Source: Alistipes sp.
GTDB lineage: Bacteria > Bacteroidota > Bacteroidia > Bacteroidales > Rikenellaceae
Assembly (NCBI GenBank): GCA_017381935.1
Contig: JAFOBG010000032.1
Location: 1-64,000 of the forward strand
Direction: 5' to 3'
Length of the DNA: 64,000 nt
The notes beneath the pieces were generated by a model. That model saw only the letters and a list, made by a program, of their open reading frames with translations. It did not search any database and had not been told where the DNA came from. A program made the position numbers and the translations under genes. Below are positions 56,361-64,000 of the stretch, piece by piece. Each line of letters begins with the position of its first letter. The first letter of the stretch is position 1.

Positions 56361-56406
56361 TTAATGCTAAGCAAGGTTATAGGGGTGATGATGTTACACA
56401 CTATTA

Positions 56407-56454
56407 AATCCCCGAATGAGTGATACGTTTGTACAACCCATTCGGGGATTTTGT
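56407..56454 (-). terminator. Terminator of the small secreted protein gene
   Basis: AATCCCCGAATG and CATTCGGGGATT form a 12-bp stem with a 20-base loop, downstream of the minus-strand gene ending at 56483. Confidence 0.65.
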
Positions 56455-56482
56455 CTTTATTGATTGGAAATGACTTTTTTGT

Positions 56483-56851
56483 TTATCGTGCAGCACGCCT
56501 CTTGTTTTTCTCGTCTCGTGCAGCGGCTTGCTCTAATGTAAGCATTGTTATCACTTCAAGGTCTATATTGGGTTGATCGACATCTATTTCATGATAATAG
56601 GTCTCATAACCTTCGGCCTCTATTGTGAGAATGTATCCACCTTGAGGCAGGACAACTCTAAATCCGTCGCTATCTACTTTGCGTTGATACTTAAGGCTTT
56701 TATCCCACTCGGAGGTAAATGTTACTAATGCTCCAACAATGGCATCTCCACTCTTTTTGGGGAGTGGTAGACCGGAAACTGCGGCTAAGCTCTGAGCAAA
56801 CGATGTGCCTGCAAAAGTGAGAGCTATAATGGTTGTGAAAATCTTTTTCAT
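56483..56851 (-). CDS. Small secreted beta-domain protein
   Basis: 122 residues with a signal peptide (about 1-19, ending SFAQ). The mature part has a single beta-sandwich of the carboxypeptidase-regulatory or PEGA type (GALVTFTSEWDKSLKY, GGYILTIEAEGYETYYHEI) and a basic, helical C-terminus (EQAAARDEKNKRRAAR). No catalytic residues are seen. A single gene between the SusCD operon and the GDPD gene, with minus-strand TACATTTG at 56856-56863. Function unknown. Confidence 0.7.
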   Translation of the reverse strand: MKKIFTTIIALTFAGTSFAQSLAAVSGLPLPKKSGDAIVGALVTFTSEWDKSLKYQRKVDSDGFRVVLPQGGYILTIEAEGYETYYHEIDVDQPNIDLEVITMLTLEQAAARDEKNKRRAAR

Positions 56852-56855
56852 AGTA

Positions 56856-56863
56856 CAAATGTA
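56856..56863 (-). promoter_or_regulatory. -7 element of the small secreted protein gene
   Basis: Minus-strand TACATTTG just ahead of the start codon; the leader would be very short. Confidence 0.4.
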
Positions 56864-56938
56864 ATAAATATTCGTATTATAAGAGTTGTAAAAAGTGAAA
56901 ATGTTAAATTCTGATTTCTTAAATCAAATAAAAAATAG

Positions 56939-56946
56939 TACCTTTG
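56939..56946 (+). promoter_or_regulatory. -7 element of the GDPD gene
   Basis: TACCTTTG fits TAnnTTTG, 41 bases ahead of ATG 56988. It rules out a start at 56895. Confidence 0.6.
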
Positions 56947-56987
56947 ACATTGGAAAATACAATTTAACACTTAAAAATACAACTACA

Positions 56988-57860
56988 ATGAGAAACAGAC
57001 TTTTTAAATTCGCAGTTTTAGTTGCTGCATTGACTCTCTCTGCTGATTTCGTAACTGTATCTGCACAGAGTAAGGTTGAGGACTATCCGACTGTCCAGTT
57101 CTTTGCACACCGTGGTAGCCGTTTTGAGTATGATGAAAACACGATGCTTGCATTCCGTGAGTCTTATGCTCGTGGTGCTCGTGGTTTTGAGACAGATGTT
57201 CGTATGACAGGCTCTGGCGATCTTATTCTTAGCCATGATGAGTCTCTATATCGTACATGTGGTGTTGACCTTCAGACAGAAGACCTTACCACAAAGGAGT
57301 GCCTTAAGATAAAGACTAAGTCAGGCAATCCACTTGCACTTTGCCAGGAGTTTGCAGACTTCCTTGCAGATAAACCAAATATGTATGTTGAGTGGGAGAT
57401 TAAGACGATTCCAGAGCTCTATACAGAGGCTAAGCTTGAGGAACTTTGCGAGAAGTTGTGGAATATGACAATGCCACAGAAACCTGAGTCTTCTCTCTAT
57501 TTGTTCACATCTTTTGACAAGCGTGCTCTTAAGATTATGAAGCGTCTTCACCCAGAGGCTGAGATGATGCTACTCAAGAGTAAACCTGCATCTCCAGAAA
57601 TTCTTATGGAGGCTTACAATATGGGCATTATGCGAGTAGGTTGTAAGATGGATGGTACACACCGTTCAACTATCCGTTTGGGACACAAACTTGGTATGAT
57701 TGTATCTCTCTGGCCTGGTAATAATAAGGAGGACTTCTTCCTTGGTGCTGCACTCGGTTGCGATGCTATGTGTTGCGACCGCTTCTTCGAGGTTGCTGAG
57801 TGGGCAGAGAAGAATCTTCCATTCGTAAAGATTAAGGGTTATGAGAAACCAAAGAAGTAA
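56988..57860 (+). CDS. Secreted glycerophosphodiester phosphodiesterase family protein
   Basis: 290 residues with a signal peptide (about 1-26, ending VSAQ). GDPD motifs are present: FFAHRGSRFEYDENTMLAF (HRG and the metal-binding Glu-Asn region), ETDVRMTGSGDLILSHDESL (Glu and Asp ligands and catalytic His), and a C-terminal IVSLWPGN near the barrel end. It cleaves glycerophosphodiesters to glycerol 3-phosphate and an alcohol. I chose ATG 56988 (MRNRLFKFAV) from the promoter position and signal peptide. It lies about 700 bases after the SusCD operon with its own promoter and terminator. Confidence 0.88.
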   Translation: MRNRLFKFAVLVAALTLSADFVTVSAQSKVEDYPTVQFFAHRGSRFEYDENTMLAFRESYARGARGFETDVRMTGSGDLILSHDESLYRTCGVDLQTEDLTTKECLKIKTKSGNPLALCQEFADFLADKPNMYVEWEIKTIPELYTEAKLEELCEKLWNMTMPQKPESSLYLFTSFDKRALKIMKRLHPEAEMMLLKSKPASPEILMEAYNMGIMRVGCKMDGTHRSTIRLGHKLGMIVSLWPGNNKEDFFLGAALGCDAMCCDRFFEVAEWAEKNLPFVKIKGYEKPKK

Positions 57861-57874
57861 ATCTTAATTGAGAC

Positions 57875-57907
57875 AAAAAAAGGTGAGGATTTTCCTCACC
57901 TTTTTTT
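57875..57907. terminator. Bidirectional terminator
   Basis: AGGTGAGGA and TCCTCACCT stem with A6 and T7 runs on either side, between the convergent GDPD and peptidase genes. Confidence 0.9.
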
Positions 57908-57924
57908 GTTGTGCTATTTAATGG

Positions 57925-59301
57925 CTACTCCTCTGCAGCAAACATAGGATCCCAAGCAGGGAGCATGATTGGCTTTTGGTCAAGCATCTTAAGAACATCT
58001 TCTGGCACGTACTTGCGCTCAGCAACAAGACGGAACATATACTCATTAAACCACTCGTCGGTCATAATCAGATTTCCTTTATATCCACTTGCAGCACCCC
58101 AGCTATTCTCTACCATCCATTTAGTACTCTTGCCACTTTGATCTAAGTCAACTGCTATGAGGGTCATTGCATGAGATGAGCCGCTGGCAAATGTAGATAT
58201 TCTCTCTTTCTTGTCCATTGGGAAGTAAGTGTTGAATAGAGAGTGATAGTCGAAGTTGGCAAGGTCGAGAGTACCCTTCTTACGGTCGAAGAATTTGCCT
58301 ACGTCGCAAGAGAAGTACATTGCAGTATTGTCTTTGATGGAGGCAATTGCAATCTCCTTAATACGCTCAATAGGTAGGTTGATATATAGCCAATTCTCAC
58401 CGTCATATACATGGCGATCATAGTCAATCTCATAAACTTTACCATACTCACGAGTAGGATCGTTCATAATCATTACGTAGTTATTCTCCAGATCCTCGCC
58501 TATATATTCATCATAGAAGCTCTTTGGAGTATATTGTTTTGTAGATACTTTTTCACCCTTCTTGTTATAAGCAGTCCACTCAAATGTTGTTGGAGGCACG
58601 CCTAAGCATTTTACTAATATGCCGTAAATCTCAGTAAGCATTATAGGCTTCATGTGTGCCACCTCTGCATTTTTCGCACTGCGCAACTTGAGAGCATACT
58701 CTCGCAACTTGAGAGAAAGAATAGTTCTCATGTGGCGAGTATTCTCGCTCTGGTAGGTCTCAGGCATGGCAGACTTAGGTACAGCGCCATACTTCATTAT
58801 AAGGTTTGATACGCCTGTAAACTGACCTCCATCGCCGATAGGATTTTTGAGCAACCACTCAACCTTTCTGTCATCAAGCGGACATTTGCGAGTGTCGATT
58901 ATGCCCTGCAAGAAGAGATTTGACTTCTCAAGCAGATCGTAGAACGAGAGATAGTTCTGCGAAAACTCAAAGTCTTTAAGGTCATGTTTTACTATCATCT
59001 TTGCACGAAGAACGTTAAGACCTGTAAAGAGCCAGCAACGACCTGATGACTTCTGGTCTGTGATACCTACGGTCTTTACACGGTGAGAGAAGTGGGTATC
59101 GCACATAGCAAGGTTGTCGCCGTTGACAGCAAGTGTTGCGATAGATGTTGTTGCAAGAGCGTTCTTTATAGCACGCTCTGAAAGAGTGTTATGGTAACCG
59201 TCTCTAATTTTTTCTAACATCGCAGCGTCAATTCCGCCGCTATTTTGTGCTACAGTCGTAAAAGCTACAAGTGTGCACAGAATGGTAAATAGTCTTCTCA
59301 T
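57925..59301 (-). CDS. C1B (bleomycin hydrolase-like) cysteine aminopeptidase, secreted
   Basis: 458 residues with an N-terminal signal peptide (about 1-19, ending TVAQ), unusual since bleomycin hydrolases are mostly cytoplasmic. The catalytic Cys lies in SSGRCWLFTGLN (Cys89), the His in GSSHAMTLIAVD and the Asn in VENSWGAASGYKG. These three match PepC/C1B peptidases. It lies nine bases after the SGNH hydrolase gene on the minus strand, so they form an operon. A role in periplasmic peptide breakdown is inferred. Confidence 0.88.
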   Translation of the reverse strand: MRRLFTILCTLVAFTTVAQNSGGIDAAMLEKIRDGYHNTLSERAIKNALATTSIATLAVNGDNLAMCDTHFSHRVKTVGITDQKSSGRCWLFTGLNVLRAKMIVKHDLKDFEFSQNYLSFYDLLEKSNLFLQGIIDTRKCPLDDRKVEWLLKNPIGDGGQFTGVSNLIMKYGAVPKSAMPETYQSENTRHMRTILSLKLREYALKLRSAKNAEVAHMKPIMLTEIYGILVKCLGVPPTTFEWTAYNKKGEKVSTKQYTPKSFYDEYIGEDLENNYVMIMNDPTREYGKVYEIDYDRHVYDGENWLYINLPIERIKEIAIASIKDNTAMYFSCDVGKFFDRKKGTLDLANFDYHSLFNTYFPMDKKERISTFASGSSHAMTLIAVDLDQSGKSTKWMVENSWGAASGYKGNLIMTDEWFNEYMFRLVAERKYVPEDVLKMLDQKPIMLPAWDPMFAAEE

Positions 59302-59310
59302 ATTCTCTAA

Positions 59311-60048
59311 TTATTTGATTAACATCGGTCTAAGAATCTTTACCCAGTCGGCATAACCCTTTGCGTTAAGATGAATCTTATCGTCAAGGAACTTTGAGGC
59401 GTCAATCTCTCCCTCTGGAGTCAGCAAAGGAGTGCAGGTGTCAACATAGATAACCTGGTCGCTAATCTCTGCAAATTCACGCATTAGTGCGTTGTAGTTT
59501 GCCTGACGGTCTCGGATGGCCTCACGACGCTGGCAGTGTTTCATGGCAAGGAAGTAGATTGGCACGCCCGGATAGTCAGTTTCAATACGCTTAAAAAGCA
59601 TACGTACAAGGTCAAATAGCTCACCAACGGTAATATTAATATTTGCCTTTGTTCGTAAATCGTTGTCGCAGTAGAAGACAAACGCCTTAGGTTTGTAATC
59701 TGCCATAACGATATCATAGTTATAGTGCAGGTCGCGTAGCGTAGCGCCTCCATAACCTCGATTGACAACTGTAAGTGGTGCAAAGTCCTCAGATAGTGTC
59801 TTCCATAGACGAATAGAAGAGCTTCCGAAGAACATTACATCGCACTGCTTCTCTTCGCTCTTTGCACGCTCCTTGAGAGATAAAATATCATTGTTGTCAT
59901 AGCGATGAATCCATACACTGTCGCATAGCTGAGTTACAGATAAGTTTCCTTCAATTTTAATTTTACCACTCTCGATAGAACTTTGCTCGCTCTTTGGACA
60001 ACATGAAGAGATAGTAAAAAGAACCAGAATAGTAATTAGTATTTTCAT
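59311..60048 (-). CDS. SGNH/GDSL-family hydrolase lipoprotein
   Basis: 245 residues starting at ATG 60048 (MKILITILVLFTISSCC), with lipobox Cys16 or Cys17. SGNH blocks: VMFFGSSSIRLWKTL (nucleophile Ser), NRGYGGATLRDL (Gly), YCDNDLR (in the usual Asn position), and DDKIHLNAKGY (His). Such enzymes remove acyl or acetyl groups from glycans or lipids. It is followed nine bases later by the C1B peptidase gene. The substrate is unknown; the upstream in-frame ATG gives only a non-coding extension. Confidence 0.85.
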   Translation of the reverse strand: MKILITILVLFTISSCCPKSEQSSIESGKIKIEGNLSVTQLCDSVWIHRYDNNDILSLKERAKSEEKQCDVMFFGSSSIRLWKTLSEDFAPLTVVNRGYGGATLRDLHYNYDIVMADYKPKAFVFYCDNDLRTKANINITVGELFDLVRMLFKRIETDYPGVPIYFLAMKHCQRREAIRDRQANYNALMREFAEISDQVIYVDTCTPLLTPEGEIDASKFLDDKIHLNAKGYADWVKILRPMLIK

Positions 60049-60070
60049 AGCTATATATTTTATTACTTGA

Positions 60071-60078
60071 CAAATATA
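60071..60078 (-). promoter_or_regulatory. -7 element of the SGNH-peptidase operon
   Basis: Minus-strand TATATTTG, 22 bases ahead of ATG 60048. Confidence 0.5.
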
Positions 60079-60121
60079 CAAATTTTTTTGTTGAAGAGAG
60101 ACAGGATGCAGATAGAATTTG

Positions 60122-60129
60122 TATATTTG
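60122..60129 (+). promoter_or_regulatory. -7 element of the first FAD oxidoreductase
   Basis: TATATTTG, 25 bases ahead of ATG 60155. Confidence 0.5.
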
Positions 60130-60154
60130 TAGTATAAATTGTATATAAGGGCAT

Positions 60155-61969
60155 ATGAAGAGTAAAGATAGTACAATACTGTTGCCGGCTGTTCAATTTG
60201 CAGAACATGGCGGTTGGGTTGTTGACCGTCAATTTTTTGATATCATGGGGTCAAGCTATCTCTTGGCACATGGCCTTGGAGAGAGCGTTGCAGATGCAAA
60301 GAGTCAGTTTGAGGTTGAAAATGAGGGTGAATATAATATCTATGTTCGCACTCGTAATTGGACTGCGTTTTGGTCGGATAAACAGACACCTGGTCGCTTT
60401 GAACTATTTATAGATGGGAATAGTGTAGGACAATTTGGTGAAGGAGATGCTAGTTGGCATTGGCAAAAAGGTATTAAAGTCTATTTGGATAGGGGAGAGC
60501 ATAGTATTGTTGCTCACGACCTTACAGGATTTGATGGTCGCTTTGATGCTGTCTTGCTAACACAGTCTGATACCACTCCAAAATCAGATGTTGAAGAGTA
60601 TAGACGTTTGCGTAAACGCCTTTTAGGATTACCTTCAACGCCAAAGCGAGCTGGTAGTTTTGACTTTGTGGTTGTTGGAGGTGGTGTAGCAGGTATGTGT
60701 GCCGCTATTGCTGCAGCTAGAACAGGCTCTCGTGTAGCTCTTGTACAGGATAGAGAGGTGTTAGGCGGGAATAACTCCTCTGAAATCAGAGTTGGACTTG
60801 GTGGCAGGCTCAATATCGGACTCTATCCATCTTTGGGCTATTTGCTCAATGAATTTGCCCCTGTAACTAAGGGAAATGCTCGCACTGCAGATGTTTATGA
60901 GGATGATAAGAAACTCTCAGCTATACTTGCAGAGAGGCGAATAACTCTCTTTTTAGGGTATCGTGTTACAGCAGTTAGTAAAAAAGAAAATAGAATAGTG
61001 GCTGTAGTGGCAACAGATGTTGTTAATCTGAATCAGATACGTATTTCAGCTCGATTATTTGCTGATTGTACAGGCGATGCAATACTTGGTGTATTATCTG
61101 GGGCAGAGTGGCATATGGGTCGTGAGGCTAAAAGTGAGTATTCAGAGCCTTCTGCACCAGAACAGAGTGATAGTATGACTATGGGAGCCTCTTTACAGTG
61201 GTATTGTCTTGAGGATGATAAGAGTAGGCCATTTCCTGATATAGATTGGGGCTTAAAGATAGATGAACAGAGTGTTCAAGTTGTCCGTCGAGGTCAATGG
61301 TATTGGGAGGTGGGTATGCGTGATGATCAGATTGCTGATGCTGAGCGAATTCGCGACTATGGAATGTATGTGGCATACTCAAATTGGAACTATTTGAAAA
61401 ATCACTACTCCCAGAAGCAAAACTATGAGAATAGCTATCTTGGCTGGGTAAGCCATGTAGCAGGTAAGCGAGAGTCAAGACGCCTTATAGGTCAAAAGGT
61501 GCTTACTGAATTGGATTTGAAGGGCAATATTATCTATCCTGATGGCTCTGCCTCTACTTCATGGTATATAGATCAACACTATCCGGATCCGGAAAATAGT
61601 CGTCTTTTTCCTGGGCAAGAGTACCTCTCATGCGGACATCTTGACCCGATGGGATTTTATCCTATCCCATACCGCTGTTTCTGCTCTAAAGATATAGAAA
61701 ATATGTTTATGGCAGGTCGTAATATCTCTGTTAGCCATATTGCTTTAGGTACAGTGCGAGTAATGCGTACTACAGCTATGATGGGTGAGGTTGTGGGTAT
61801 GGCAGCTACGATATGTCGTAGGAAGAGGTGTACACCTTATGGCGTATATACCGACCATCTTGATACACTCAAAGCGATGATGCGTCGTGGAGTAGGTCGA
61901 ACAGATGTGCCATATATGCAGGTATATACCCTCATTGATACCACTGCAGCCCGTAGTGAAGAGTGTTAA
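60155..61969 (+). CDS. FAD-dependent oxidoreductase with N-terminal beta domain (copy 1)
   Basis: 604 residues, no signal peptide. Residues about 1-140 form a beta-sandwich like carbohydrate-binding modules (GEYNIYVRTRNWTAFWSD, HDLTGFDGRFDAVLLT). From about 168 comes an FAD_oxidored-type domain: FDFVVVGGGVAGMCAAIAAA (GGGVAG at 175-180), LGGNNSSEIRVGLGG, DCTGDAILG, and NMFMAGRNISVSHIALGTVR near the C-terminus, the second FAD motif. The neighbour at 62064 is a close paralogue. The substrate is unknown; a sugar or glycoside is plausible given the fused module. The lack of a signal means it acts in the cytoplasm. Confidence 0.85.
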   Translation: MKSKDSTILLPAVQFAEHGGWVVDRQFFDIMGSSYLLAHGLGESVADAKSQFEVENEGEYNIYVRTRNWTAFWSDKQTPGRFELFIDGNSVGQFGEGDASWHWQKGIKVYLDRGEHSIVAHDLTGFDGRFDAVLLTQSDTTPKSDVEEYRRLRKRLLGLPSTPKRAGSFDFVVVGGGVAGMCAAIAAARTGSRVALVQDREVLGGNNSSEIRVGLGGRLNIGLYPSLGYLLNEFAPVTKGNARTADVYEDDKKLSAILAERRITLFLGYRVTAVSKKENRIVAVVATDVVNLNQIRISARLFADCTGDAILGVLSGAEWHMGREAKSEYSEPSAPEQSDSMTMGASLQWYCLEDDKSRPFPDIDWGLKIDEQSVQVVRRGQWYWEVGMRDDQIADAERIRDYGMYVAYSNWNYLKNHYSQKQNYENSYLGWVSHVAGKRESRRLIGQKVLTELDLKGNIIYPDGSASTSWYIDQHYPDPENSRLFPGQEYLSCGHLDPMGFYPIPYRCFCSKDIENMFMAGRNISVSHIALGTVRVMRTTAMMGEVVGMAATICRRKRCTPYGVYTDHLDTLKAMMRRGVGRTDVPYMQVYTLIDTTAARSEEC

Positions 61970-62025
61970 TTGTAATGTGGAAATGTAAAAACACATTCTT
62001 ATTCTCGTTTTTTTGAATAAATTTA

Positions 62026-62033
62026 TATCTTTG
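62026..62033 (+). promoter_or_regulatory. -7 element of the second FAD oxidoreductase
   Basis: TATCTTTG, 30 bases ahead of ATG 62064; a TTTG at 62012 is too close to be a good -33. The second copy probably has its own promoter. Confidence 0.55.
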
Positions 62034-62063
62034 TATAGATAAAACCTTAAATAGTATTTAATA

Positions 62064-63887
62064 ATGAAACTCAACAATTCAAATTCAGTAATGGTGCTTG
62101 CAACTACCTTCGCAGATAGAGGTGATTGGACTGTAGAGCAACAGTTTGTTTTGCAGATGGGCTCATCTTATCTCTTAGCTCATGGTATTGGTACACCGCT
62201 TGCTAAAGATGCAGTAACAAAGGTGATGGTGCCTTGTGATGGAGAGTATAACATCCTTGTTCGTACAAAGAACTGGACAAAGCATTGGTCTGATGGTCCT
62301 ACTCCAGGTGTCTTCTCGGTACTTATTGACGGACAGAGTGATGGCGTAACATATGGAACAGAGTCTGTAAATTGGTATTGGCAGAAAGGTGGTAAGGTGT
62401 CGCTTAAGGCGGGTGAACATACTATATCTTTGCATGACCTTACAGGTTTTGATGGTCGTTGTGATGCAGTAATTCTTACAACTGAGGATTACACCCCTTC
62501 AGAGAGCCTTGAGGAGTACTTTGAACTGCGTGATGCACTACTTGGTAAGCCTGTTGTTGAGGATAAAGGTTGCTATGACTTCGTAGTTGTCGGTGGTGGT
62601 ATCTCAGGCATATGTGCAGCTCTTGCGGCATCTCGTCTTGGCCTTAAGGTGGCTCTAATTCAAGATAGATATGTTCTTGGTGGCAATAACTCTTCAGAGG
62701 TACGTGTAGGTTTGGGAGGTCAGATTAATATAGACCCTTATCCATCATTGGGTTACCTGCTTAATGAGATTGGACCTGATCGTATCGGTAATGCTCGTGG
62801 AGCACACCACTATCAGGATGATAAGAAGATGAAGGTCGTTCTTGCCGAGAAAAATATCTCGCTCTTTATGGGCTATACAGTAATTGAGGTTGAGAAGGAT
62901 GGCAACAAGATTGCATCTGTTGTGGCTCAGGAGGCTACAGTACAGAATCGCATCAAGATTTCTGGTAAGTACTTCTCAGATTGTACCGGTGATGCACATC
63001 TTGGATATATGGCAGGTGCAGAGTGCCGTATGGGTCGTGAGGCTCGCTCGGAGTTTGATGAGCGCCTTGCTCCTGAAATAGCTGATGATATGACTATGGG
63101 CGTGTCTATCGAGTGGTACTGCGAGGACTGGAATACACCTTGCGACTTCCCTGATTCGCTGGATTGGGGTTTGCGCCTTGACGAATATACAGTAGAGCCG
63201 GTGCACCGTGCTAATTGGTATTGGGAGGTCGGCATGATGGATGACCAAGTGGCAGATGCCGAGAAGATTCGTGATTATGGTATGTATGTGGCTTACTCTA
63301 CATTCTCATATTGCAAGAATCGTTACTCTAAGAAAGAGGATTGGCAGTGTACACACCTTACATGGGTATCTCATGTGTCAGGTAAACGTGAGTCTCGTCG
63401 TATTATGGGCGACTATATCCTTCGTGAGCAAGACCTTACACGTCCTATTCACCATGAAGACGAGACTTGTACAACTACTTGGCGTATTGATCAACACTAT
63501 CCAATGGAGAAGAATAGCAAGGACTATCCAAATCAAGAGTGGCTCTCTTATGGCGTGCTGACACCAATTGACTTCTACGCTCTGCCTTATCGTTGCTTCT
63601 ACTCAAAGGATATTGCTAATATGTTTATGGCAGGCCGTAATATCTCAGTTACACATATTGCTCTTGGCTCTACCCGAGTTATGCGTACCTGCGGACTTAT
63701 TGGTGAGGTTGTAGGTATGGCTGCCGCTGTATGTTCTCGCAATAATGCCATGCCTCGTGATGTATATACAACATACTTCGAGGATTTGAAGGAATTGATG
63801 CGTAGGGGTACCGGCCGCACGGATGTTCCTTATACTCAGTTCTACCATCAGGTGGATCGTACAGGACATCAGGCAGAGGATAGATAA
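62064..63887 (+). CDS. FAD-dependent oxidoreductase with N-terminal beta domain (copy 2)
   Basis: 607 residues, collinear with copy 1 and clearly similar along its length. The N-terminal beta domain reads GEYNILVRTKNWTKHWSD and HDLTGFDGRCDAVILT. The FAD domain has DFVVVGGGISGICAALAAS (about 172-190), LGGNNSSEVRVGLGGQINI, DCTGDAHLGYMAG and NMFMAGRNISVTHIALGSTR. It follows copy 1 after 94 bases with its own -7 element. The two probably arose by tandem duplication and may act on related substrates or as a heteromer. A repeat-family hairpin follows. Confidence 0.85.
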   Translation: MKLNNSNSVMVLATTFADRGDWTVEQQFVLQMGSSYLLAHGIGTPLAKDAVTKVMVPCDGEYNILVRTKNWTKHWSDGPTPGVFSVLIDGQSDGVTYGTESVNWYWQKGGKVSLKAGEHTISLHDLTGFDGRCDAVILTTEDYTPSESLEEYFELRDALLGKPVVEDKGCYDFVVVGGGISGICAALAASRLGLKVALIQDRYVLGGNNSSEVRVGLGGQINIDPYPSLGYLLNEIGPDRIGNARGAHHYQDDKKMKVVLAEKNISLFMGYTVIEVEKDGNKIASVVAQEATVQNRIKISGKYFSDCTGDAHLGYMAGAECRMGREARSEFDERLAPEIADDMTMGVSIEWYCEDWNTPCDFPDSLDWGLRLDEYTVEPVHRANWYWEVGMMDDQVADAEKIRDYGMYVAYSTFSYCKNRYSKKEDWQCTHLTWVSHVSGKRESRRIMGDYILREQDLTRPIHHEDETCTTTWRIDQHYPMEKNSKDYPNQEWLSYGVLTPIDFYALPYRCFYSKDIANMFMAGRNISVTHIALGSTRVMRTCGLIGEVVGMAAAVCSRNNAMPRDVYTTYFEDLKELMRRGTGRTDVPYTQFYHQVDRTGHQAEDR

Positions 63888-63929
63888 TTTTGTCGTGATA
63901 GTGCGGTATTTGCGTCCGCTAACCAAAAG

Positions 63930-63978
63930 ATGGCAACAATGGCTGTACGTTTTGTACTATCCATCGTTGCCACTTTTT
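63930..63978 (+). repeat. Structured hairpin repeat, copy B, with T-run
   Basis: TGGCAACAATGG and CCATCGTTGCCA pair as a stem with one mismatch; an inner GTAC-GTTTT-GTAC hairpin lies in the loop, and a T5 run follows. The loop matches copy A at 34454. It probably ends the second FAD oxidoreductase transcript. Confidence 0.7.
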
Positions 63979-64000
63979 ATCGAGCGTAGCAACTACCACC

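Overview
The window is a chromosomal stretch from a Bacteroidota bacterium, most likely order Bacteroidales. Four things point there: a SusC/SusD locus; an LpxC-FabZ fusion; a short primary sigma factor without region 1.1; and many promoters of the Bacteroidota type (TAnnTTTG at -7, TTTG/TTG about 19-21 bases upstream). Genus and family cannot be fixed from the sequence alone. Anaerobic 2-oxoacid metabolism (one-chain pyruvate:ferredoxin oxidoreductase, KorAB) fits a gut-type anaerobe. I found no rRNA, tRNA, CRISPR array, insertion sequence or prophage.

Layout. 1-160: an array of GGTAAC/GTTACC hexamers. 263-3555: a secreted glutamine-amidotransferase-like protein facing a UGSC-like protein whose signal peptide seems broken by a one-base slip. 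3745-7275: PFOR. 7443-10641: Gfo/Idh oxidoreductase, TatA and a six-hairpin-type lipoprotein. 10743-14290 (minus): lnt-folC-radC. 14586-17228: mannitol-1-phosphate dehydrogenase plus an organophosphate antiporter. 17374-21162 (minus): rpoD, an HtrA protease and a lone KbaZ/GatZ-like protein. 21361-25693: acyltransferase, membrane protein, coiled-coil protein, zapA, a probable 6S RNA and rny. 25761-26336 (minus): adk. 26504-28225: two lipoproteins and a radical SAM/SPASM enzyme. 28302-30526 (minus): lpxC/fabZ-lpxA. 30614-34415: a TonB-like protein and korAB. 34632-35663 (minus): tsaD. 35789-42594: a TamB-like protein followed by ExbB/ExbD/TonB and a DUF1573 protein. 42686-43348 (minus): hemolysin III family. 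43660-56285: a five-gene SusCD operon. 56483-60048: a small secreted protein, a GDPD, a C1B peptidase and an SGNH hydrolase. 60155-63887: two paralogous FAD oxidoreductases.

How the genes work together. Envelope building is a theme: lipid A (lpxC/fabZ, lpxA), lipoprotein maturation (lnt), TamB, TonB energisation (ExbB/D, TonB) and TonB-dependent import (SusCD). The SusCD operon carries a calcineurin-like phosphoesterase instead of glycoside hydrolases, and a glycerophosphodiesterase lies just downstream, so a phosphodiester-containing substrate is plausible. The most interesting small system is the rSAM/lipoprotein cassette at 26463-28225, where two consecutive lipoproteins share a MYGTP motif just ahead of a SPASM-type radical SAM enzyme. 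Other points of interest are the hexamer array, a structured hairpin present twice, the tandem FAD enzymes and the probable frameshift at about 1720.
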